Positions 54,969 to 64,000 of a stretch of DNA of 64,000 nucleotides are shown here, piece by piece. Origin of the DNA: Streptomyces sp. NBC_01551 (GTDB lineage: Bacteria > Actinomycetota > Actinomycetes > Streptomycetales > Streptomycetaceae); assembly GCF_026339935.1 (NCBI RefSeq), contig NZ_JAPEPX010000001.1, positions 1,156,001 through 1,220,000 on the forward strand. Direction: 5' to 3'. The number at the start of each line of letters is the position of its first letter. The first letter of the stretch is position 1. Below the pieces are notes generated by a model. The model was not told where the DNA came from, searched no databases, and saw nothing but the letters and a program-made list of their open reading frames with translations. A program made the translations under genes and the position numbers.

Positions 54969-56014
54969 AGCTGGGCCATCCTCTTGCGCCGAACCAGGTA
55001 GATGAAGACGGGGCCGCCGATGAGGGCGGTGACGATGCCGACCTGCAGTTCCGCGGGCCGGGTGACGACCCGTCCGATGACGTCGGCGCCGAGCAGCAGC
55101 ACGGGGGACAGGACCGCCGAGTAGGCGAGCACCCAGCGCATGTCGGGGCCGGTGAAGAACCGTACGAGGTGCGGGATCATCAGGCCGATGAACACGATCG
55201 GCCCGCACGCGGCGGTGGCCGCCCCGCACAGCAGGGTGATCGCGATCATGGCGCCGATCCGGGTGCGCGTCAGGTTCGCCCCGAGCGCGCGGGCGGTGTC
55301 GTCGCCCATGGCCATCGCGTTGAGCGGTCGGCCCAGCGCGAGCGCGAGGACCGCGCCGGCCAGCAGGAACGGGGCCACCTGCCGGACGGTGTCCATGTTG
55401 GCCGAGGCCAGCGAACCCACCGTCCAGAAGCGGAGCTTGTCGAGCGCCTTGCTGTCCATCAGCTGGACGGCGTTGATGTAGCCGACCAGGGCCGCGCTGG
55501 CGGCCGTACCGGCCAGGGCCAGGCGCACCGGGGTGGCGCTGCGGCTGCCGCCGAGCACGTACACGACGACGGAGACGACGCCCGCGCCGAGGAACGCCCA
55601 CCAGACGAACTCGCTCAGGGAGTTCGCCCCGAAGAAGCTGATGGCCGACACGACGGCGGCCGCGGCGCCCGCGTTGACGCCGAGGATGCCGGGCTCGGCC
55701 AGCGGGTTGCGGGTCAGCGCCTGCATCACCGCGCCGGACAGGCCGAGGCCGAGGCCGACCAGCAGCCCGAGGATGGTGCGCGGCACCCGCAGGTCCCGTA
55801 CCACCACGTCGGAGGAGGTCCCCGAGTAGTGGAAGAGGCCGTGCCAGACCTCGTCGAGCGGCATCTGCTTGGCGCCCACGGCGATGCTCGCGACCGCGAT
55901 CAGGGCCAGCACCGCGAGGGCGGCCAGCAGACCGGCGGCGCGCGCGCCGTGGCGCGACCGGGTGGCAGCGGCTGCGGGCGCCGCGCTCTGTTCTGGGGGA
56001 CTCTCGACCAACAC
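54965..56014 (-). CDS. FecCD-family siderophore permease (first)
   Basis: 349 residues from GTG 56014. Ten hydrophobic helices; VVRDLRVPRTILGLLVGLGL, GAVMQALTRNPLAEPGILGV (coupling-loop motif) and CGPIVFIGLMIPHLVRFFTG are hallmarks. First gene of the three-gene operon permease-permease-ATPase. No substrate-binding lipoprotein is present in the operon, so it must be supplied from elsewhere. The iron box partly overlapping its upstream end indicates iron repression. Confidence 0.95.
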   Translation of the reverse strand: MLVESPPEQSAAPAAAATRSRHGARAAGLLAALAVLALIAVASIAVGAKQMPLDEVWHGLFHYSGTSSDVVVRDLRVPRTILGLLVGLGLGLSGAVMQALTRNPLAEPGILGVNAGAAAAVVSAISFFGANSLSEFVWWAFLGAGVVSVVVYVLGGSRSATPVRLALAGTAASAALVGYINAVQLMDSKALDKLRFWTVGSLASANMDTVRQVAPFLLAGAVLALALGRPLNAMAMGDDTARALGANLTRTRIGAMIAITLLCGAATAACGPIVFIGLMIPHLVRFFTGPDMRWVLAYSAVLSPVLLLGADVIGRVVTRPAELQVGIVTALIGGPVFIYLVRRKRMAQL

Positions 56015-56019
56015 GGAGG

Positions 56020-56038
56020 TTAGGTTAGCCTACCCTCC
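56020..56038 (-). promoter_or_regulatory. Predicted iron box (DmdR1/IdeR-type)
   Basis: TTAGGTTAGCCTACCCTCC matches the palindromic consensus TTAGGTTAGGCTAACCTAA at 15 of 19 positions, five bases before the GTG of the first permease. Binding in the presence of iron would block this operon's transcription. Confidence 0.75.
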
Positions 56039-56088
56039 GACCGGCAAGATCCCCCGTGTGGAGCAGCGCCCGTCCGGCGCCCCTGGGG

Positions 56089-57126
56089 TCAAAGTCCCAG
56101 CCTGGCGAGCGCCTTGTCCGCGTCCAGGCCGCAGGAACCCTCCCCGGCGTCCGTCCACGCCGCCGCGCACAGCGCCCGCAGCCCGTCGAGCGGGTCCCCG
56201 CCCTCCGCGCGCACCTCCAGTACGCCGTCCACCGCGACCGCCGTCCAGCCCCCGCAGCGCAGGCCCTCCCCCGCGTCACCGGCCACCTCCGGCTGGCCCG
56301 TGAGCAGCCCGCGCAGATCCCGGTCCACGTACGTCGGCCGGTGCCTCGGCTCGGCGCGCAGCAGCTGCTCCGCGTCCGTCACCCCGGTCAGCACCAGCAG
56401 CGAGTCCACCTCCCCGTTGAAGGCGCCCTCGATGTCGGTGTCCAGCCGGTCCCCCACCACCAGCGGCCGCTTCGCCCCGGTCCGCAGCACCGTCTCCCGG
56501 TGCATCGGCGGCTGCGGCTTCCCCGCCACCTGGGGCTCCGCGCCCGTGGCGATCCGTACGACCTCCACCGCGGCCCCGTTGCCCGGCGCGATCCCGCGCG
56601 CCGACGGGATCGTCAGGTCGGTGTTCGACGCGAACCAGGGCACCCCCCGGTTGACCGCGTACGAGGCCTCCGCGAGCCGGCCCCACTCCAGGCCGGGCCC
56701 CCCGTACCCCTGGACCACCGCCGCCAGGCCCTCCTCGTCGGCCGACTCCACCGGGACCAGCCCGCGCTCGCGCAGCGCCACCCGCAGCCCCTCGCCGCCG
56801 ATGAGCAGCACCTTGGAACCCGCCGGCACCTGCTCCGCGATCAGCCGGGACACCGCCTGCGCCGAGGTGATCACCTCGCCCGCCTCGCTCGGGATCCCCA
56901 GCTCCGTCAGGTGGGCCGCCACCGCGTCCGGCGTCCGCAGCGCGTTGTTCGTGACGTACGCCAGGTGCATCCCGTCCGCCCGGGCCGCCACCAGCGAGTC
57001 GACCGCGTACGCGATGGCCTGCCCGCCCGCGTACACCACCCCGTCGAGGTCGAGGAGGGCCGTGTCGTACGCCTGGTGCAGACTGCGCTCACTGCCCGCG
57101 GGACGGGTCCTGCTCTGCGAGGTCAT
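56089..57126 (-). CDS. HAD-IIA family phosphatase (NagD/p-nitrophenyl-phosphatase-like)
   Basis: 345 residues from ATG 57126. Motif I LLDLDGVVYAGGQAIAYA (DxD) near 23, motif II AYVTNNALRTPD (TNN), motif III/IV VAGKPQPPMHRETVLRTG (Lys) and KRPLVVGDRLDTDIEGAFNG (GDxxxxD). The C2 cap between ~80-230 fits the NagD class. A C-terminal tail (GLRALCAAAWTDAGEGSCGL) is an extra. Dephosphorylates small sugar or nucleotide phosphates. Diverges from DUF1015. Confidence 0.92.
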   Translation of the reverse strand: MTSQSRTRPAGSERSLHQAYDTALLDLDGVVYAGGQAIAYAVDSLVAARADGMHLAYVTNNALRTPDAVAAHLTELGIPSEAGEVITSAQAVSRLIAEQVPAGSKVLLIGGEGLRVALRERGLVPVESADEEGLAAVVQGYGGPGLEWGRLAEASYAVNRGVPWFASNTDLTIPSARGIAPGNGAAVEVVRIATGAEPQVAGKPQPPMHRETVLRTGAKRPLVVGDRLDTDIEGAFNGEVDSLLVLTGVTDAEQLLRAEPRHRPTYVDRDLRGLLTGQPEVAGDAGEGLRCGGWTAVAVDGVLEVRAEGGDPLDGLRALCAAAWTDAGEGSCGLDADKALARLGL

Positions 57127-57214
57127 CGAGCCCTCTCCTCATACAGTCGATCTTGTCTCATTTCCGCACTCCCCCGATCATCCCGCATACCGAGACGCGA
57201 CTTACGATGCAGCA

Positions 57215-58486
57215 ATGACCACTTCCAACCCCGCGGAGCACGGCCTGCGCCTGATCCCCTTCCACGGACTGCGCTATGTCCCGGAGCGTGTGGGCAGCCT
57301 CGCCGCCGTCACCTCCCCGCCGTACGACGTGGTCGTGCGCCCCGACGGAGTCGACTACCTGGAATCCGCGGACCCGCACAACATCGTCCGCCTCATCCTC
57401 CCGCAGGCGGAAACCCCCGCCGAGCGCAACGACCAGGCGGCCCGCACCCTCCGGGACTGGCTCGCCGAAGGCGTCCTCAGCGCCGACTCCGAGCCCGCTC
57501 TCTACGTGTACGAACAGCGCAAGGCCGGCCTCCTCCAGCGCGGCGTCGTCGGCGCCCTGGCCCTGTCCGACGCCGCGGCCGGCATCGTCCTGCCCCACGA
57601 GGACGTCATGCCCGACGTGGTCACCGACCGCGCCGGTCTGATGCGGGCCACCGCCGCCAACCTGGAGCCCCTGCTGCTCACCTACCTCGGCGACGCCCCC
57701 GACGCGGGCACCGCGGCGGTCGTCGAGCGCACGGCCCAGAGCGCCCCGCTGCTCTCGACCACCACCGAGGACGGCATCCGGCACCGCCTGTGGGCCATCA
57801 CCGACCCCGCCGAGCTGGCCGCCGTCACCTCGGACCTCGGCCACCGCCAGGCCCTCATCGCCGACGGCCACCACCGCTGGGCGACGTACCTGCGCCTCCA
57901 GGACGAGCACCGGTCCCCCACCGGGTGGGACTTCGGCCTGGTCCTCCTCGTCGACACCGCCCGCTACCCGCTCCAGGTCCGCGCCATCCACCGGATGCTG
58001 CGCCGCCTGCCGCTCGCCGACGCCCTCGCCGCGCTGGACGGCTCCTTCCGGGTCCGCCCGGTCGACGGCCCGCTCCCGCTCGCCCTGGAGGTCCTCGCGG
58101 ACGCCTCCGAGCGCGGCAACGCCTTCCTGCTGGCCGGCGACGGCACCTTCCACCTGGTCACCGACCCCGACCCGGCCCTCATCGAGCGCACCGTCCGCCG
58201 CGACCGCCCCGAGGCCTGGCGCCGGCTGGACGCCACCGTCCTCCACGCGACCCTGCTGGACGCGCTGTGGCAGATCCCGGACGCCCCCGAGGACATCACG
58301 TACATCCACGACGCGGAGGCCAGCGTCGCCATGGCCGAGCGTCACGGCGGCACGGCGGTGCTGCTCCACCCCGTACGGGAGGCCGTGGTCCGCGACCTGG
58401 CCCGCCAGGGCGTCACCATGCCGCGCAAGTCGACCTCCTTCGGACCGAAACCGGCCACCGGCCTGGTCCTGCGCAGCGTCGACTGA
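57215..58486 (+). CDS. DUF1015 family protein
   Basis: 423 residues from ATG 57215. N-terminal PFHGLRYVPERVGSLAAVTSPPYDVV, then NIVRLILP, LYVYEQRKAG and ADGHHRWATYLRLQDEH (~220-236), the characteristic DUF1015 motifs. Close homologues are called SpoIID-like or HTH-associated in error; the biochemical activity is not established. A strong terminator follows. Confidence 0.9.
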   Translation: MTTSNPAEHGLRLIPFHGLRYVPERVGSLAAVTSPPYDVVVRPDGVDYLESADPHNIVRLILPQAETPAERNDQAARTLRDWLAEGVLSADSEPALYVYEQRKAGLLQRGVVGALALSDAAAGIVLPHEDVMPDVVTDRAGLMRATAANLEPLLLTYLGDAPDAGTAAVVERTAQSAPLLSTTTEDGIRHRLWAITDPAELAAVTSDLGHRQALIADGHHRWATYLRLQDEHRSPTGWDFGLVLLVDTARYPLQVRAIHRMLRRLPLADALAALDGSFRVRPVDGPLPLALEVLADASERGNAFLLAGDGTFHLVTDPDPALIERTVRRDRPEAWRRLDATVLHATLLDALWQIPDAPEDITYIHDAEASVAMAERHGGTAVLLHPVREAVVRDLARQGVTMPRKSTSFGPKPATGLVLRSVD

Positions 58487-58503
58487 GGCGCGCCCCGGGA
58501 ACG

Positions 58504-58541
58504 CGAAAGGGCGGTACCCCCGGTGGGGTACCGCCCTTTCG
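58504..58541 (+). terminator. Bidirectional terminator after DUF1015
   Basis: CGAAAGGGCGGTACCCC / GGGGTACCGCCCTTTCG, a perfect 17-bp stem with CGGT loop and a following TTTCAG; also lies 16 bp past the minus-strand repeat protein's stop. Confidence 0.9.
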
Positions 58542-58556
58542 TTTCAGCTACGCGGC

Positions 58557-60911
58557 TCAGGCCTTGTCGTCGGCCCGGTCGTCGTCGAGGTCGGCGACGA
58601 CCTCGTCGGTGACGTCGACGTCAACGTCGGCCTCGGCCTCGGAGTCCTCCAGGGCCTCGTACTCCTCGTCGTCCTCGTCGTAGTACTCGGCCTGGTCCGA
58701 GGCACGCTCGGCGGCGGCGATCTCGGCGGCGTCCGCCTCGTCGTCCTCGTCGGCCTCGTCCTCGACGCTCAGGGCGCCCTCGGCGTCCTCGTGCATCGCG
58801 TCGACGAACTCGACACCGTCCAGCTCGGCGAGCCGGTCGGAGGCGTCGGTCGCGCCGTCCTTGTCCGCTTCGAGGGTCTTGCCGAACCACTCGCGGGCCT
58901 CGTCCTCACGACCGGCCGCCAGCAGGGCGTCGGCGTAGGCGTAGCGCAGGCGCGCCGTCCACGGCTGGACGGAGTTGGAGGCCAGCTCCGGGCTCTGCAG
59001 GGTCACGATCGCGGCGTCGAGCTGACCCAGGTCGCGCCGGGCACCGGCGGCGACGAGACGCATCTCGACCTGACCGGCCTTGTCCAGCTTCGCCACCTCG
59101 GGCTCGCCGGCCATGGTCAGCGCCCGCTCCGGACGGCCGAGGCCGCGCTCGCAGTCGGCCATGACGGGCCACAGCTCGACGGAACCGGTCATCCGCTTGG
59201 CGGCGCGGAACTCGGCGAGCGCCTCGCTGTACTTCTGCGTCGCGTACGCGGCGAAGCCGGCGGCCTCGCGCACGGCGGCGACACGGGAGGCCAGCCTCAG
59301 GGCGATGCGCGAGTACGCGTACGCCTGCTCGGGGTCCTCGTCGATCAGCCGGGCCACCATCACCAGGTTCTTGGAGACCTCCTCGGCCAGGCCCTTGGGC
59401 AGGCTCAGGAGCTCCTGACGCACATCGGCGTCGATCTCGAACCCGGTGACGTCCTCGTCGATCGGAAGCCGCTTGACCGGGTCCCGGTCACGGTCCGCGC
59501 GGAAGTCGCGGTCGCCGCCACGGTCGTCACGACCGCCGCGGTACCCACCACGGTCGTCGCGCCCACGGAAGCCACCCCGGTCGCCACCGCGGTCGTCGCG
59601 GCGCGGGTACGAGGGACGGTCGCCACCACGGTCGTCACGACCGCCGCGGAACCCACCACGGTCGTCATCACGACGGGGGTACGAAGGACGGTCGCCCCGG
59701 TCGTCACGGCGCGGGTAGCTCGGACGGTCGCCACCACGGTCATCACGGCGGAAGCCACCGCCACCGCCGGAGGGACGCCCACCACGGTCGTCATCGCGAC
59801 GGGGGTAGGACGGACGGTCCCCACCACGGTCGTCACGGCGCGGGTACGAGGGACGGTCGCCACCACGGTCGTCACGCCCACCGCGGAACCCACCACGGTC
59901 GTCATCACGACGCGGGTAGCTCGGACGCTCGCCCCGGTCGTCGCGACGGAAACCACCGCCGGCGGGACGGCCACCACGCTCGTCGTCACGACGGGGGTAG
60001 GACGGACGGTCCCCACCACGGTCGTCACGGCGCGGGTACGAGGGACGGTCGCCACCACGGTCGTCACGACCGCCACGGAACCCACCACGGTCGTCATCAC
60101 GACGCGGGTAGCTCGGACGCTCACCGCGGTCGTCACGGCGCGGGTAGGACGGCCGGTCGCCGCCACGGTCGTCACGGCCACCGCGGAACCCACCACGGTC
60201 ATCGTCACGGCGCGGGTACGAGGGGCGGTCGCCACCGCGGTCGTCGCGACGGAAACCGCCGCCACCGCCGGAGGGACGGCCACCACGGTCGTCATCACGG
60301 CGGGGGTACGAGGGACGCCCGCCGCGGTCGTCATCGCGACGCGGGTACGACGGACGGTCGCCCCGGTCGTCACGGCGCGGGTAGCTCGGACGGTCGCCAC
60401 CGCGGTCGTCACGGCGGAAGCCACCGCCACCGCCACCACCCGAGGGACGGCCACCGCGGTCGTCGTCGCGACGCGGGAAGCTCGGACGGTCGCCACCGCG
60501 GTCGTCACGGCGGAAGCCGCCGCCACCACCCGAGGGGCGCCCACCGCGGTCGTCATCGCGGCGCGGGTACGACGGACGGTCGCCCCCACGGTCGTCGCGA
60601 CGGAAGCCACCGCCACCGCCGGAGGGACGGCCACCACGGTCGTCGTCACGGCGGGGGTAGCTGGGACGGTCGCCACCGCGGTCGTCACGACCACGGAAGC
60701 CGCCGCCGGAAGGACGGTCGCCGCCGGCGGGACGCCCGCCGCGGTCGTCGCGGCGGAAGCCGCCGCCACCACCGGTCGGACGGCCACCACGGTCGTCGCG
60801 GCGGAAGCCGCCACGGTCACCGCCACGGTCGTCACGACGGAAGCCGCCCCTGTCACCGCCGTCGTTGCGCCGAGGCTCGCGCTCCGGACGATCGTCGGGA
60901 GAGTTGGACAT
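58557..60911 (-). CDS. Large Arg/Asp/Gly-repeat protein with TPR-like core
   Basis: 784 residues from ATG 60911, with AGGAG ~10 nt upstream. Residues ~1-475 are near-tandem repeats such as RRDDRGGDRPSYPRRDDDRG and GGRPSGGGGGFRRDDR, with both RGG and acidic-basic Asp/Arg pairs. Residues ~476-725 form a helical TPR-like domain (IDADVRQELLSLPKGLAEEV; ASRVAAVREAAGFAAYATQK; MADCERGLGRPERALTMAGE). The last ~60 residues are strongly acidic (EDEADEDDEADAAE). Low-complexity RGG regions bind RNA or phase-separate in many proteins; the location just past the rRNA operon makes a ribosome or RNA role attractive but unproven. The DNA repeats may vary in copy number. Confidence 0.85.
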   Translation of the reverse strand: MSNSPDDRPEREPRRNDGGDRGGFRRDDRGGDRGGFRRDDRGGRPTGGGGGFRRDDRGGRPAGGDRPSGGGFRGRDDRGGDRPSYPRRDDDRGGRPSGGGGGFRRDDRGGDRPSYPRRDDDRGGRPSGGGGGFRRDDRGGDRPSFPRRDDDRGGRPSGGGGGGGFRRDDRGGDRPSYPRRDDRGDRPSYPRRDDDRGGRPSYPRRDDDRGGRPSGGGGGFRRDDRGGDRPSYPRRDDDRGGFRGGRDDRGGDRPSYPRRDDRGERPSYPRRDDDRGGFRGGRDDRGGDRPSYPRRDDRGGDRPSYPRRDDERGGRPAGGGFRRDDRGERPSYPRRDDDRGGFRGGRDDRGGDRPSYPRRDDRGGDRPSYPRRDDDRGGRPSGGGGGFRRDDRGGDRPSYPRRDDRGDRPSYPRRDDDRGGFRGGRDDRGGDRPSYPRRDDRGGDRGGFRGRDDRGGYRGGRDDRGGDRDFRADRDRDPVKRLPIDEDVTGFEIDADVRQELLSLPKGLAEEVSKNLVMVARLIDEDPEQAYAYSRIALRLASRVAAVREAAGFAAYATQKYSEALAEFRAAKRMTGSVELWPVMADCERGLGRPERALTMAGEPEVAKLDKAGQVEMRLVAAGARRDLGQLDAAIVTLQSPELASNSVQPWTARLRYAYADALLAAGREDEAREWFGKTLEADKDGATDASDRLAELDGVEFVDAMHEDAEGALSVEDEADEDDEADAAEIAAAERASDQAEYYDEDDEEYEALEDSEAEADVDVDVTDEVVADLDDDRADDKA

Positions 60912-60990
60912 GGGTGTGACTCCTGTCTTCGGGGTACCGCTAGTCATTCTCGCGCAACCAACCCATGGCCGCGCTTCGGCGTAAAGAGGT

Positions 60991-61044
60991 GAAAAACAAA
61001 AAGGACCCTTGGTCCAGCGTTGAACGCTGGACCAAGGGTCCTTT
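60991..61044 (-). terminator. rRNA operon terminator
   Basis: AAAGGACCCTTGGTCCAGCGTT / AACGCTGGACCAAGGGTCCTTT, ~20-bp stem with short loop, then TTTGTTTTTC on the minus strand. Ends the rRNA transcript just before the repeat-protein gene. Confidence 0.92.
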
Positions 61045-61051
61045 GAAAGAT

Positions 61052-61171
61052 TGTTCGGCGGCGTCCTACTCTCCCACAGGGTCCCCCCTGCAGTACCATC
61101 GGCGCTGAAAGGCTTAGCTTCCGGGTTCGGAATGTAACCGGGCGTTTCCCTAACGCTATGACCACCGAAAC
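61052..61171 (-). rRNA. rrf: 5S ribosomal RNA
   Basis: About 120 nt. The minus-strand sequence begins GTTTCGGTGGTCATAGCGTT and ends ...GAGAGTAGGACGCCGCCGAAC with the complementary terminal stem (GTTTCGGTGG with CGCCGCCGAAC), the actinobacterial 5S layout. Lies 104 nt after the 23S end. Exact termini may vary by a base or two. Confidence 0.95.
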
Positions 61172-61275
61172 CCTATCGGTTTCGAGCGAACAAGCACACT
61201 TTGTAGTTATGTTCCAGCTCTAGAAACCAGCAACCGTTCGTTGCTTCAGAACTAACACAGTGGACGCGAGCAACT

Positions 61276-64000
<2,725 letters not shown>

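Noticed and set aside
59480..60860. CRISPR-like repeat array
   Set aside because: Repeats are coding, irregular and without unique spacers.
58791..60992. Long plus-strand frame of Thr/Val/Ala repeats opposite the RGG protein
   Set aside because: The repetitive reading is a mirror of the repeat gene; the minus frame has a good ribosome site and a TPR-like domain.

Overview
The window is a stretch of Streptomyces chromosome. The evidence is very high GC, many GTG starts, 4-bp ATGA/GTGA stop-start overlaps, and marker genes in a Streptomyces-like order: a SepF-like gene (sflA), der-plsC-cmk-tyrA, rluB-scpB-scpA, a small DNA-binding-like gene next to an orphan parA, ald, pyrG, recN-nadK-tlyA, and a ribosomal RNA operon at the right edge. 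No insertion sequence, prophage gene, CRISPR array or tRNA was found.

Layout. (1) 1-6.6 kb is the accessory part: the end of FxsC, the giant FxsT protein (ParA-like ATPase, TIR, NB-ARC, TPR), a SLATT/DUF4231 membrane protein and, convergent to it, a SLOG-domain protein. This combines a cyclophane-peptide (FxSxx-COOH) auxiliary module with a predicted nucleotide-sensor/membrane-effector pair. It is the best candidate here for an incompletely described conflict or signalling system. (2) 6.6-19 kb holds a secreted chymotrypsin-like protease, DUF1684, a DUF5685 protein with an extreme Cys tail, sflA, glutaryl-CoA dehydrogenase, a DHA2 MFS exporter, two membrane enzymes (PIG-V-like and PAP2), an Rpf/LysM cell-wall protein and two unknown conserved genes. 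A remnant of a WYL-type regulator lies next to the Rpf gene. (3) 19-29 kb has the der-plsC-cmk-tyrA cluster, small housekeeping genes and the four-gene pnuC-nadR-nrtR-ADP-ribosylglycohydrolase cassette for NAD salvage, headed by a perfect inverted-repeat operator candidate. (4) 29-35 kb has rluB, scpB, scpA, about 1 kb of gene-free GC-rich degenerate repeats, and the small RHH-like gene with parA. (5) 35-53 kb has ald, a second NB-ARC/TPR STAND protein, a NUDIX hydrolase, pyrG, a GH15 enzyme, a BBE oxidase with a PucR regulator, a glycosyltransferase, and recN-nadK-tlyA. (6) 53-57 kb is a siderophore ABC importer without a binding protein, with an iron box overlapping its start. (7) 57-64 kb has a HAD phosphatase, DUF1015, a 784-residue protein whose N-terminal 475 residues are Arg/Asp/Gly repeats, then 5S and partial 23S rRNA on the minus strand.

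How it fits together. Several modules touch NAD metabolism: the NrtR cassette, NAD kinase, an ADP-ribose-type NUDIX hydrolase, and FxsT's TIR domain, which may use NAD. Chromosome maintenance is represented by ScpAB with ParA and its small partner, RecN, and Der in ribosome assembly. A dispersed GC-rich repeat (core CCCCGCCGGCGTTTGAGGC) recurs in five intergenic regions, often beside gene 3' ends, and probably acts as a terminator-like or RNA-structured element.
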